From contig NZ_VTUY01000007.1 in NCBI RefSeq assembly GCF_008364765.1, positions 196,884 to 260,883 on the forward strand: a DNA stretch of 64,000 bases, written 5' to 3'. Both the position numbers and the translations under genes were made by a program. Below the pieces are notes generated by a model, which was not told where the DNA came from, made no database searches, and worked only from the letters and a program-made list of their open reading frames with translations. Below, in pieces: positions 16,075 through 24,921 of the stretch (position 1 is its first letter; each line of letters starts with the position of its first letter). The stretch comes from Bacillus sp. CH30_1T (GTDB lineage Bacteria > Bacillota > Bacilli > Bacillales > Bacillaceae_B).

Positions 16075-17091
16075 CCTCCTATCCCTCTTCCAGATCTTTT
16101 TTATCGCCTCTTTTACATTCGCCATCTTCTCTAGCTGCCTTTGCTTATGAAAAAACCATTCTGTTAATTCGATTCCACGGAAAAGTTCCTGCTCTTTGTA
16201 CCAATCCTTACTAATTTTCTTTTTATTCGACCAGTCCGTATGAGACTTCCAATGATGTGGAACATCGTCATAAGCTTGATGGAGCATAGGTGTACTCGTA
16301 TGTGGGACTCCTTTACAGAACTGCTCGTAGTCCATTCTGGATCCTGTATGTTCTACTTGTAAAGCAAAGTTCAAAATGGAGGAATGATAATCAGGATGAA
16401 ATAAAATCGAAAATAATCGATTTCCTAAAAGGATTCTGTTTTCAATTTTTCTGAAGCCATGAACACTCGCACCTAAAAGTTCCCCCATTAATGTCGGAAA
16501 CAGAACGGAACTGAAATGAAGATGATCTTCTATGAAGAATAGAGATGAACCAAACACCCTCTTCTTATATACCTCATGTTCAATGACTGGTTCTTGAATG
16601 AGGTGTTGCTCATTTATTATAAGAGAATGGACTAACCTGCGATCATCTCTCTCCACCCAGTAACGATTCCACTCCTCTTCCATGAAGCTTGAAATATGAA
16701 ATTCTTTAAACAAATGAAACATTTTCTTTTTATACCTCGTCGAATAATGATAGAGAAGGAGTTGAGAAAAGGCATCCTGAAAAATGCTCCAGTTCGCTCT
16801 TTCATATGTCATAAATAGATCATCACGAATAGCCGGATGTAATAAGCGCGTGAAGATATCACCTTTAAGGTCGGTCATATTCCAGCCGGCATTTCTTGAT
16901 ACCATCGAAGCCAGGAAAGACCATTTAATTTCAGGATGAAGAAGGAAGAATTTTTGATAAGCCATCGTTCTTGATATATTATCTTGATTATGCAGATTCA
17001 CTAGATGGTTGATTTGATGAATCCACTCATTTATACGTTTAGGTTCAGGTATATAGGGTAAAAAGCGATAAGTATTGCTCATTTCGTCCAT
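16054..17091 (-). CDS. yppC: YppC family protein (DUF2515)
   Basis: A 345-residue protein of the YppC/DUF2515 family, with RTMAYQKFFLLHPEIKWSFL and the conserved ASMVSRNAGWNMTDLKG segment near residue 60-80. It is rich in aromatic residues and His, with no signal peptide or clear membrane segment. The start at 17091 follows GGAGGGAGGGGG by about 9 bases; an in-frame ATG 30 bases earlier precedes that site. It is transcribed away from recU-ponA, as in B. subtilis. Its role is unknown. Confidence 0.83.
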   Translation of the reverse strand: MDEMSNTYRFLPYIPEPKRINEWIHQINHLVNLHNQDNISRTMAYQKFFLLHPEIKWSFLASMVSRNAGWNMTDLKGDIFTRLLHPAIRDDLFMTYERANWSIFQDAFSQLLLYHYSTRYKKKMFHLFKEFHISSFMEEEWNRYWVERDDRRLVHSLIINEQHLIQEPVIEHEVYKKRVFGSSLFFIEDHLHFSSVLFPTLMGELLGASVHGFRKIENRILLGNRLFSILFHPDYHSSILNFALQVEHTGSRMDYEQFCKGVPHTSTPMLHQAYDDVPHHWKSHTDWSNKKKISKDWYKEQELFRGIELTEWFFHKQRQLEKMANVKEAIKKIWKRDRRKKRPTL

Positions 17092-17170
17092 CCTTATTAT
17101 CCCCCTCCCTCCTTTAGGCATAGATTGAGGAGATTTGTAAACAATTATTCACACAAATTGGAGTGGTATC

Positions 17171-17179
17171 TGTTATGAT
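17171..17179 (+). promoter_or_regulatory. Candidate extended -10 promoter of recU-ponA
   Basis: TGTTATGAT matches an extended sigma-A -10 (TGN-TATGAT), about 28 bp before recU. No good -35 was found at 17 bases, which is usual for extended -10 promoters. Confidence 0.4.
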
Positions 17180-17206
17180 ATAGATTAGTCTGCGAGGTGA
17201 ATTACC

Positions 17207-17815
17207 ATGAAATTCCATTATCCCAACGGTAAGAAATATGTGGAAGCGTCATTACCCTCAAAAAAAGAGAAGGCAAAACCGAAACAACTATCCTATAGCA
17301 ACAGAGGTATGACCCTTGAAGAAGACATTAACGAAACGAACCAATATTATTTAACGTTTCATAAAGCAGTCATTCACAAAAAACCGACTCCCGTTCAAAT
17401 AGTGGATGTCCACTATCCATCGAGAAGTGCAGCCGTCATTAAGGAAGCATACTTTAAGCAGCCCTCCACGACGGATTATAATGGTGTGTACAACGGAAGA
17501 TATATCGACTTTGAAGCGAAAGAAACAAAGAATAAAACGTCCTTTCCACTTCAAAATTTTCACGAGCATCAAATTCAGCATATGGAAAACGTCCATAATC
17601 AAGACGGCATTACCTTTGTACTAGTAAGGTTTTCTGCTTCCGAAGAAGTGTTCTTACTTCCCTACAAAGCTCTAAGGATTTATTGGGACCGCATGATAAA
17701 TGGAGGAAGAAAATCAATCAAACGGGAAGAAATAGAGGAAAAAGGACTCACCATTCCTTTAGGACTGCATCCCAGGGTCGATTATTTAAAAATAGTACAT
17801 CAGTTATATTTTTAG
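17207..17815 (+). CDS. recU: Holliday junction resolvase RecU
   Basis: A 202-residue resolvase that cuts four-way DNA junctions during recombination and chromosome segregation. The nuclease core shows [20 protein letters not shown], which contains the Asp-Glu-Lys catalytic pattern of the restriction-enzyme-like fold, followed by [14 protein letters not shown]. Length matches the family. The ATG follows GAGGTG by 8 bases. It is 103 bp upstream of ponA in the same direction, the usual Bacillus arrangement. Confidence 0.95.
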   Translation: MKFHYPNGKKYVEASLPSKKEKAKPKQLSYSNRGMTLEEDINETNQYYLTFHKAVIHKKPTPVQIVDVHYPSRSAAVIKEAYFKQPSTTDYNGVYNGRYIDFEAKETKNKTSFPLQNFHEHQIQHMENVHNQDGITFVLVRFSASEEVFLLPYKALRIYWDRMINGGRKSIKREEIEEKGLTIPLGLHPRVDYLKIVHQLYF

Positions 17816-17918
17816 TTTACGAAAAATGAGTTAATCTATAATTTATCTCAATATCAGTAGTATATTTTAAATCTTAGACAATACTAAAAACACTGAAGAT
17901 TGAAAGTGAGGAAACAAT

Positions 17919-20618
17919 ATGGCTGGTCAATATAAGTCAAGGGAAGAAAAGCGTCTGGCCCAACAAAAGTCAAAATCCACAAAGAGCAAGAAAAAGGGCT
18001 CTATGGTTAAACGCGTCATTATATCATTATTTATCATCGGTATTATCGGGATGCTTGCAGGTGCTGGATTATTTGCTTATTATGCTTCCAGTGCACCTAA
18101 GCTTGATGAAAAATTACTCAAAGATCCGATTGCATCAGAAATTTATGATATGAACGGGGAATTGATCACGACCGTTGGGAAAGAAAAACGGGAATACGCA
18201 AACTTCGATGACATCCCAGAGATAATGCAGGACGCTGTCCTTGCCACAGAAGACAATCGATTCTATAAGCATAACGGAATTGACTTGATTCGATTAGGGG
18301 GCGCTGTCATTGCCAATGTGACAGGAGGTTTCGGTTCAGAAGGAGCTTCGACGATTACCCAGCAAGTGATCAAGGGTTCTTTTTTAAGCCCTGAGAAAAC
18401 ATTAAAAAGAAAAGCTCAAGAAGCATGGCTGGCTCTTAAGCTTGAGCAGGAATATACAAAAGAAGAAATTTTTGAAATGTATTTCAATAAAGTGTATATG
18501 TCAGCTGGAATAAACGGAATGGCTACTGCTGCAGACTATTATTACGGTAAAGACATTAAAGACATTGAGCTTCATGAAGCAGCCCTGATTGCGGGACTGC
18601 CTCAAAGTCCAAACAACTATAACCCTTTTAAATACCCTGATAAGGCGGAAAAGCGACGAAATATCGTTCTTTCTTTAATGGAACAGCACGGTAAAATCAC
18701 TGAAGAAGAAAAAAAAGAAGCACAGGCTATCCCGATCACTGAAGGATTGGTTTCAGCTGAAGAAGTCGAAAAGAAAAACGGAAACAAATATCCCGCGTTT
18801 GTAGATGCGGTTATTGATGAAGTACAAAAAATGGGTGACTATAACCTGTTTTCAGATGGTTTAAAGGTTTATACAACCGTTGATCCAAATGCTCAAAAAC
18901 GTTTGGAAGAAATCTTAGCAGGTGAAAATACCAGCTTCAGTTATCCAGAGAATTCTGAAGAGCCAATGCAGGCCGGGGTAACCCTTATGGATACGAAAAC
19001 AGGAGAAATCAGAGCGATTGGCGGCGGAAGAGAACAGGATCCAAACGTTCAGCGTGGATTTAACTTTGCAATCGATACAAAACGTCAACCTGGATCTACG
19101 ATTAAGCCATTAATAGACTACGCACCTGCCATTGAGCATTTAAAATGGTCGACGTATCATATATTAAATGACGAGCCTTATAAATATTCTGATGGAACAG
19201 AACTCAACAACTATGATGGTCAATTCAAAGGGCCAATTACGATACGTGAGGGTCTCTGGGATTCCCGAAATATTACTGCCCTAAAAACGTTTCAGGAAGT
19301 CGGTCCAGAGAAAGCAGAGGAATTTGTAAATGATCTCGGATTAAAGTTCGATCATTACTATGAATCTGCTTCAATCGGGGGTGTGTCCCCTGGAGTAAAC
19401 TCCGTACAAATGGCCGGAGCTTATGCCGCATTTGGTAATGAAGGTATTTACAACAAGCCACATACGGTTACAAAAGTGGTATTACGCGATGGTGAAACCG
19501 AGATTAAGAATGATAATAAACCAAAGCCTGCAATGAAGGAATATACAGCTTATATGATTTCTGATATGCTGCAGAGCGTCATCGACCATCCAAGAGGAAC
19601 CGGCCTTTATGCCAAGGTACCAGGATTACCGATGGCCGGGAAATCAGGTACCACGAACTATACACAAGATGAACGCGAGAAATACGGAATTGCTAAAACA
19701 GGCGCACCTGATTCATGGTTCGTAGGCTATACCACAAACTACACAGCGGCGGTTTGGACTGGATATAAGACGCGTTCCATACCACTATCCCCTACGGACA
19801 GAAGGGTTTCCCAATACATCGTCAGTGACCTGATGAGCTATGTTCACGAAGGTGTTGACACACCTGATTTCAATAAGCCGGACAGCGTGGTTGAATCCAA
19901 GGTTGAATTAGGAAGCAATCCGGCTAGACTGCCAAGCGAATATACTCCAGATGACAGAGTGATTACTGAACTATTCGTCCGTGGAACGGAACCTTCCAAG
20001 GTTTCAAAAGAATTCGATAAGATTGATGCACCTTCAAATCTGAAAGGTAAATTCAATAAGAAGGAGCAAACCATCACTCTTGCATGGGACTATGGTAAAG
20101 AGAAGGACGTTCAGTTTGAAGTGGCGGTTTCGATAAATGGTGAAGCCAAACAAGTATTAACGACAACTGATAAGAAAGGATTAAATGTCGAAAACATTCA
20201 ATCCCAAGGAACATTCACCTTTGAGGTTGTAGCAATATCAGGAGATCAGCGCAGTAATCCTGCAACGGTCAATGTTGATGTAAAAGCGACTGATGGTGAA
20301 GATGAAGAAAACCAAGATGATAATAACGATGAAAATCAAGATAACAATGGTAATGGGAACAATAATGGAAATAACAATGGTAACGGTCAAGGAAATGGGA
20401 ATGAAGATGAATCAGGTGATGATGGTGAAGACACAGGTGGCGATGATGGCACTTCTCCTCCACCTGAAGGCGATGGGAATGGTGACGGAGGTACAGACGA
20501 GGGCACTGGTGATGGCACTGGTGATGGCACTGGGACTGGTGACGGCTCAGGTACTGGAGATGGTGCCACGAATAGTCCACCTGCTACTCAATCAGACTCC
20601 CGAAGAGAACAAGAATAA
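17919..20618 (+). CDS. ponA: Class A penicillin-binding protein 1 (PonA)
   Basis: An 899-residue bifunctional peptidoglycan synthase. A basic cytoplasmic head precedes one membrane span at about residues 31-55. The glycosyltransferase (GT51) domain has catalytic Glu at about 111 in ATEDNRFYKHNGID. The transpeptidase domain has the active Ser393 in GSTIKP, SRN at 449-451 and KSG at 575-577. An FN3-like module follows near residues 705-790, then about 105 residues of Asp/Asn/Gly/Thr repeats. GpsB, encoded at 7.8-8.1 kb, is a known partner of this protein. The start has GTGAGG 8 bases upstream. Confidence 0.95.
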   Translation: MAGQYKSREEKRLAQQKSKSTKSKKKGSMVKRVIISLFIIGIIGMLAGAGLFAYYASSAPKLDEKLLKDPIASEIYDMNGELITTVGKEKREYANFDDIPEIMQDAVLATEDNRFYKHNGIDLIRLGGAVIANVTGGFGSEGASTITQQVIKGSFLSPEKTLKRKAQEAWLALKLEQEYTKEEIFEMYFNKVYMSAGINGMATAADYYYGKDIKDIELHEAALIAGLPQSPNNYNPFKYPDKAEKRRNIVLSLMEQHGKITEEEKKEAQAIPITEGLVSAEEVEKKNGNKYPAFVDAVIDEVQKMGDYNLFSDGLKVYTTVDPNAQKRLEEILAGENTSFSYPENSEEPMQAGVTLMDTKTGEIRAIGGGREQDPNVQRGFNFAIDTKRQPGSTIKPLIDYAPAIEHLKWSTYHILNDEPYKYSDGTELNNYDGQFKGPITIREGLWDSRNITALKTFQEVGPEKAEEFVNDLGLKFDHYYESASIGGVSPGVNSVQMAGAYAAFGNEGIYNKPHTVTKVVLRDGETEIKNDNKPKPAMKEYTAYMISDMLQSVIDHPRGTGLYAKVPGLPMAGKSGTTNYTQDEREKYGIAKTGAPDSWFVGYTTNYTAAVWTGYKTRSIPLSPTDRRVSQYIVSDLMSYVHEGVDTPDFNKPDSVVESKVELGSNPARLPSEYTPDDRVITELFVRGTEPSKVSKEFDKIDAPSNLKGKFNKKEQTITLAWDYGKEKDVQFEVAVSINGEAKQVLTTTDKKGLNVENIQSQGTFTFEVVAISGDQRSNPATVNVDVKATDGEDEENQDDNNDENQDNNGNGNNNGNNNGNGQGNGNEDESGDDGEDTGGDDGTSPPPEGDGNGDGGTDEGTGDGTGDGTGTGDGSGTGDGATNSPPATQSDSRREQE
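20300..20568 (+). repeat. Low-complexity repeat in the ponA 3' end
   Basis: Imperfect short repeats encode Asn-Gly and Gly-Asp-Gly-Thr runs; the unit GGTGATGGCACT is tandem near 20510-20530. Such tracts change length by replication slippage. Confidence 0.75.
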
Positions 20619-20621
20619 GGT

Positions 20622-20655
20622 AAAAGGCAACGAGAACATTTTCTCGTTGCCTTTT
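20622..20655. terminator. Bidirectional terminator between ponA and ypoC
   Basis: A 15-bp perfect stem (AAAAGGCAACGAGAA with its complement, CATT loop) with a T-run on the right and an A-run on the left separates the convergent genes. Confidence 0.88.
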
Positions 20656-21170
20656 TAATTTTCTCCAGCTCGTTTTAAAACAAGGGATTTAGCATATTGT
20701 TTATGTTGTTCCTCGAATAGCTGAGATAACTGTATGAATGAATGGAAAAGGGTTGGATTGTTTCGAATAAATGACATTCTCTCCCCTGCGTTGACCGGTT
20801 TAATGGAAAGGTTGTCAATGGGAGCAATGTCAGAATTTAATATTACCGGCATTGAATTACTCCAGAATAAAAACATATAAACTTGCGCAATACTCTTTTT
20901 CATTAGGGGCAATGTATCCTTAGACCGTTTTTTAAATAACGTTTTAAGACACTCCTCCCCCTCTCTCCAGCTCTTAAGTATGATACCTATGAATAATTCA
21001 TGATCTTCCCAGGGAAGCGAACCTGGAGCCACCTCATTGAAATAGAGAACTTCATAAGAGAAGAAAGGCTCATAAGGTATTATATGAGAAGCATCTATTC
21101 TAACTTTTGACTCAGGAAAGAAAAAAGGATCAATTAGTTGGAATGGAATACTCAAAGTCATTTCATTCAT
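20655..21170 (-). CDS. ypoC: YpoC family protein
   Basis: A 171-residue protein matching YpoC by position and general sequence, with LPWEDHELFIGIILKSWREG followed by a helical region and a basic C-terminus. No catalytic motif or membrane segment is evident. Its start overlaps the nth stop by 4 bases (ATGA), so it is translationally coupled to nth within a dnaD-nth-ypoC unit. Its function is unknown. Confidence 0.8.
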   Translation of the reverse strand: MNEMTLSIPFQLIDPFFFPESKVRIDASHIIPYEPFFSYEVLYFNEVAPGSLPWEDHELFIGIILKSWREGEECLKTLFKKRSKDTLPLMKKSIAQVYMFLFWSNSMPVILNSDIAPIDNLSIKPVNAGERMSFIRNNPTLFHSFIQLSQLFEEQHKQYAKSLVLKRAGEN

Positions 21171-21823
21171 ATCTTACCTTTTTTCTTTAGTCTCTTCTGA
21201 CCTTCTCTGCATAAATCGACCAGCGGACAAACATCACATTGGGGTGATTGGGCTTTACAATGGTACCTTCCAAAGAAAATCAACCGGTGATGAGTTTCAG
21301 ACCATTCTTCATTCGGGATTTTTTTCATCAACGTTTTCTCTACTTCTAATACACTATCTTTCCATCTGCAAATACCTAATCTCTTACTTACACGTTCGAC
21401 ATGGGTATCTACAGCAAGAGCGGGCACTCCAAATGCAACCGATACTACTACATTTGCTGTTTTCCTTCCTACGCCAGGCAACTTCACTAATTCTTCATGA
21501 CTTTCAGGAACATTTCCTCCATGTTCTGTCAGGATGATCTCACATAGTTTACGAATATTTTTGGCTTTGTTTCTGTATAACCCGATGGAGCGTATATCCT
21601 GTTGAAGTTCTTCCAATGAAACACTCAGATAATCTTCAGGTTGCTTATATTTTTCAAATAAGCCTTTAGTGACTTTATTCACGAGGGCGTCAGTACATTG
21701 AGCCGATAGAAGGACCGCAATGACAAGCTCAAAAGGATTTTCATGACGCAGCTCACAGTGAGCGTCTGGAAACATCTCTCTCATTTCATCTAAGCAAATT
21801 TGTATTTGTTTTTTATTTAGCAT
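21167..21823 (-). CDS. nth: Endonuclease III (Nth)
   Basis: A 218-residue DNA glycosylase/AP lyase that removes oxidised pyrimidines. The helix-hairpin-helix is LPGVGRKTANVVV, the catalytic Lys and Asp lie in SAQCTDALVNKV and AVDTHVERV, and the 4Fe-4S cluster is the C-X6-C-X2-C-X5-C pattern in CKAQSPQCDVCPLVDLC. The start was set at ATG 21823, 10 bases after GGAGGT and aligned with the B. subtilis N-terminus; the frame from 21841 has no ribosome site. It overlaps ypoC. Confidence 0.95.
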   Translation of the reverse strand: MLNKKQIQICLDEMREMFPDAHCELRHENPFELVIAVLLSAQCTDALVNKVTKGLFEKYKQPEDYLSVSLEELQQDIRSIGLYRNKAKNIRKLCEIILTEHGGNVPESHEELVKLPGVGRKTANVVVSVAFGVPALAVDTHVERVSKRLGICRWKDSVLEVEKTLMKKIPNEEWSETHHRLIFFGRYHCKAQSPQCDVCPLVDLCREGQKRLKKKGKI

Positions 21824-21871
21824 GTACCCTAATACCTCCATCTTGTCTTATAAATCAACAAAATTTATCCA

Positions 21872-21910
21872 AAATAAAAATAGACCAACTCTCAAGCATT
21901 TGAGAGTCAG
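21872..21910 (-). terminator. Hairpin between dnaD and nth
   Basis: On the minus strand ACTCTCAA and TTGAGAGT close a 4-base loop, followed by TGGTCTATTTTTATTTT. Its place between dnaD and nth suggests partial termination inside the unit. Confidence 0.65.
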
Positions 21911-21924
21911 CCCCTTTTATCGTC

Positions 21925-22635
21925 CTATTGCTCAAGCCAATTATAAAATGGTACTGATTTTCGTTTAGGAGAAGCAGCAGAATCACTTGATGCTGCGGGG
22001 GTTTGACGAGAACGGAAGCGCTGGCTTTGGTTACGCGCATCTTCAATGGTCTTCACACCGTTTTTCTTCCATTCAAATAGAATTCGATCGATATACCTAA
22101 AATTCAGCTTGCCGGATATGACAGCTTCTCTTAATGCTGCTTTAATAATAATAGCATTATGATCATCCTGATCCAACCACATGGCCAGGCTTTCACATTC
22201 TAACGGAGAAAGCGGTCGACCAAATTCCTGTTCGAAAGTCGTGTAAATATCCGCTTCTTCTTCCATGGATTTTTCCATCTGCTTCATTTTAGAGTCCTGT
22301 ATTACGAACTCAGCCATTTTCTCCCATAAAGGATTTAGAGAATACTTTTCAAACAGGATTCCATCAGGTGAAGATCCCTCTTCGATAGATAGAAACTGTT
22401 GTTGCATTAATTTTCTTAAAATAGATGAACAGTATTCAGTAGAAATACTCATAGGTTCTGAAAGCTCTTCTGGTGTAGGGAAATAGTTTCCCTTTTCCAG
22501 ATGACCGTAAATTTGCAATAACAGTACAAACTCTGACTCATTTAAACCTAGGGTATTGTAATTTGATAATAATAATTGCGGAATGTTAAGTGTCCCCTCT
22601 TCGATCCAGGACACCATTAAACGTTTATAATCCAT
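21925..22635 (-). CDS. dnaD: DNA replication initiation protein DnaD
   Basis: A 236-residue protein needed with DnaB and DnaI to load the replicative helicase at oriC and at restarted forks. The N-terminal winged-helix region contains LNESEFVLLLQIYGHLEKG. The C-terminal DnaD domain has RPLSPLECESLAMWLDQD and the YIDRILFEWKKNG motif that binds single-stranded DNA. The protein ends VPFYNWLEQ. The start at 22635 has GAGGTG 8 bases upstream; the GTG at 22644 overlaps that site. A composite repeat separates it from asnS, its usual upstream neighbour. Confidence 0.93.
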   Translation of the reverse strand: MDYKRLMVSWIEEGTLNIPQLLLSNYNTLGLNESEFVLLLQIYGHLEKGNYFPTPEELSEPMSISTEYCSSILRKLMQQQFLSIEEGSSPDGILFEKYSLNPLWEKMAEFVIQDSKMKQMEKSMEEEADIYTTFEQEFGRPLSPLECESLAMWLDQDDHNAIIIKAALREAVISGKLNFRYIDRILFEWKKNGVKTIEDARNQSQRFRSRQTPAASSDSAASPKRKSVPFYNWLEQ

Positions 22636-22831
22636 ATTCGGCACACCTCACTCACTATTATATCATGGTTCAGTATATGTGGACATGGTTATGAATCAGA
22701 AGAAAGATGGAAATAAGAAAAGATGAGCCGACTTTTCAGGACCAACAAGCCTTTAAGGAACAGTAGGGGCAACTGTACATAAAATGCTGTTTTCACAAGG
22801 ATATTGTTTTGTAACATACGATCTGCTAGAA

Positions 22832-22998
22832 GCTCTGTCAACAAGCTTGTGCTGGATGGTGAGGGGAACTGCTCCGCTTTCCGCGGAAGTTCGGCCGAGC
22901 CTCCTCAGCTTAGCCGAACGGGGTCTCGGCACGACCAAAATCCGCCGGAGTCTACGCAGTTCCCCTCACCATCTTTAAGAGATTTTCGTGACAGAGCT
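22832..22998. repeat. Family C palindromic repeat, copy 2
   Basis: Outer arms AGCTCTGTCA/TGACAGAGCT and the same 17-bp inner arms as copy 1 (22855-22871 and 22957-22973). The centre is almost identical to copy 1, with an extra GTTCGGC/GCCGAAC pair. Confidence 0.85.
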
Positions 22999-23137
22999 TT
23001 AAAGTGTAGAAACAATCTAATAAGACAATTTCTTATGCTACTTTGTAGATCGTTTGTTTTTGGAAACAAAGAATCAATAAATCTACAATAATTTGTGTTT
23101 TCTCTCCGTCATTTTGCAGTAAAAGTATGATGGGTCC

Positions 23138-23298
23138 ACAGAGTGGATTGTAGCGGAAGGCACTTGACTCCTGCGGGAGATAGAGGAAAGGTCGAGACCC
23201 CACAGGGCAAAGCCCGGGGAGGCTCGACTTCCTCCCCGCAGAAAGGAAGTGCCTGGAGCGAAAAGGAACGGTCCCGTTTTCAAACTACCACTTATAAT
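23138..23298. repeat. Family A palindromic repeat, copy 2
   Basis: Arms AGGCACTT/AAGTGCCT, CTGCGGG/CCCGCAG and GAGGAA.GGTCGAG/CTCGACTTCCTC, with a central GGGC-AAA-GCCC hairpin. It is closely related to the copy at 45287-45448. Confidence 0.8.
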
Positions 23299-23420
23299 AA
23301 ATTCACTTCTTTGGAGGTAAACAACCACCATCCCCCCGCGGAAAGTGAGCATACTATATCAGAAATGAATTCCTACTTTCATCTACCAAGTAGCCACAAT
23401 CTCAACAAAAAAGAACCAAA

Positions 23421-23466
23421 ATAAAAGAACAGGCGGGATTGCTTTTTAAGCAAACCAGCCGGTTCC
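23421..23466 (-). terminator. Intrinsic terminator of asnS
   Basis: On the minus strand an imperfect stem (GGAACCGGC..GG with CC.GCCTGTTC) is followed by TTTTATTTT, 17 bp past the asnS stop. Confidence 0.7.
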
Positions 23467-23482
23467 TTGTACGATGTTTGTA

Positions 23483-24775
23483 TTATGGATATAAACGGTT
23501 TAGTAGACGCGGGAATGGGATGGTTTCCCTTACGTGTTCTACTCCACTGATCCAAGCCACTGTTCTTTCAAGTCCAAGACCGAATCCTGAATGAGGAACA
23601 GATCCATATTCTCTTAATTCCAAGTACCACTTGTACGCATCTGTAGCAAGTTCGTGCTCTTCAATGCGACGTTTCATAAGTTCCGCATCGTGGATACGCT
23701 CTGAGCCACCGATAATCTCTCCATACCCTTCTGGTGCGATCAGGTCGGCACATAATACGACATCATCACGGTCTGGATCAGGTTGCATATAGAAAGGCTT
23801 CAACGAAGTCGGGTAATGCGTGATAAATACCGGCTTGTCGTAACTTTCAGCTATGGCTGTTTCATGTGGAGCTCCGAAATCGTCTCCCCACTCGATATCA
23901 TCAAACCCTTTTTCATGCAATAACTTAACTGCATCATCATAAGTGATCCGCGGGAAAGGTGCTTTGATCTGCTCTAATTTAGATGTATCTCTTCCTAATC
24001 GGTCTAATTCAAGCTTGCAGTTTTCCAGAACCGACTGAACGATATAAGAAACATATTGCTCCTGTACTTCCAGGTTATCTTTAAAATCATAGAATGCCAT
24101 TTCAGGCTCGATCATCCAGAATTCGATTAAATGACGACGGGTTTTCGATTTCTCCGCTCTGAAAGTCGGTCCGAAAGAGAATACTTTCCCTAACGCCATG
24201 GCTGCAGCTTCCATGTACAGCTGACCACTCTGAGAAAGATAAGCATCTTCTTCAAAATATTTAGTTGCAAATAACTCGGTCGTTCCTTCCGGCGCACTTC
24301 CAGTCAGAATGGGAGGATCTACTTTTACGAATCCTTCTTGATTAAAGAACTCATATGTTGCACGAATGATTTCGTTACGTACTTTCATCACGGCATGCTG
24401 TTTACGGGAACGAAGCCAAAGGTGACGGTGATCCATCAGGAATTCTGTCCCGTGTTCCTTCGGTGTAATTGGATAATCCACTGCTTCATGAATCACTTCA
24501 ACGGTTTTCACTTGAAGTTCATATCCAAACGGTGAACGGGAATCTTCCGAAACCGTTCCTGTTACATATAGAGATGTTTCTTGAGTTAATGATTTTGCTT
24601 TTTGAAAGATTTCTTCTTCCACTTCACTTTTTACGACAACACCTTGAATGAATCCAGTTCCGTCACGAAGCTGAAGAAAGGCAATCTTTCCACTTGAACG
24701 TTTGTTGGCAAGCCAAGCACCAATGGTTACTTCTTCTCCTACAAACTTACTTACTTGAGATATAGTAGTTTTCAC
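23483..24775 (-). CDS. asnS: Asparaginyl-tRNA synthetase
   Basis: A 430-residue class II tRNA synthetase that charges tRNA-Asn. The N-terminal OB-fold anticodon domain ([20 protein letters not shown]) precedes the catalytic core with motif 2 ([15 protein letters not shown]) and motif 3 ([12 protein letters not shown]). The final residues [10 protein letters not shown] are typical of bacterial AsnRS. GGAGG lies 9 bases before the ATG. Only about 145 bp separate it from aspB and contain the aspB terminator, so no T-box leader is present. Confidence 0.95.
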   Translation of the reverse strand: MKTTISQVSKFVGEEVTIGAWLANKRSSGKIAFLQLRDGTGFIQGVVVKSEVEEEIFQKAKSLTQETSLYVTGTVSEDSRSPFGYELQVKTVEVIHEAVDYPITPKEHGTEFLMDHRHLWLRSRKQHAVMKVRNEIIRATYEFFNQEGFVKVDPPILTGSAPEGTTELFATKYFEEDAYLSQSGQLYMEAAAMALGKVFSFGPTFRAEKSKTRRHLIEFWMIEPEMAFYDFKDNLEVQEQYVSYIVQSVLENCKLELDRLGRDTSKLEQIKAPFPRITYDDAVKLLHEKGFDDIEWGDDFGAPHETAIAESYDKPVFITHYPTSLKPFYMQPDPDRDDVVLCADLIAPEGYGEIIGGSERIHDAELMKRRIEEHELATDAYKWYLELREYGSVPHSGFGLGLERTVAWISGVEHVRETIPFPRLLNRLYP

Positions 24776-24881
24776 GATTTTTTCCCTCCAAAAAAACTTA
24801 AGACGCTTATGTATCGTTATTTATTATACATTTACCGTTATCCCGCCGCAATAGATTGAGCAAAACGAGATGATTTTAAGG

Positions 24882-24910
24882 AAAAAGCAGACCGAAACGA
24901 ACACGGTCTG
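24882..24910 (-). terminator. Intrinsic terminator of aspB
   Basis: On the minus strand CAGACCG and CGGTCTG flank a 9-base loop and run into CTTTTTCC, 12 bp past the aspB stop. Confidence 0.8.
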
Positions 24911-24921
24911 AAACCTTGTAA

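Larger units (their letters stand above)
22785..23417. mobile_element. Composite repeat, copy 2
   Basis: The same order and orientation as copy 1: a degraded left end (TGCTGTTTTC, compare GGCTCTTTTC), a family C repeat, a family A repeat, then a fragment of an A-type right arm (CCGCGGAAAGTGAGCAT near 23335) and a degraded right end (AAAAAAGAACC). Limits are approximate and no clear flanking duplication is visible. It separates asnS from dnaD. No ORF in it is convincing. Confidence 0.55.

Noticed and set aside
20269-20580. Histidine-rich minus-strand and other frames over the ponA tail
   Set aside because: They are products of the low-complexity GGTGAT repeats read in other frames.
22753-23424. 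Several open frames of 61-95 codons in both directions
   Set aside because: They cross repeat families C and A, overlap each other and lack ribosome sites; similar frames arise at 45185-45438 from the same repeats.
24776-24881. T-box leader upstream of asnS
   Set aside because: Only about 145 bp separate asnS from aspB and include the aspB terminator; no T-box AGGGTGGNACCGCG sequence is present.
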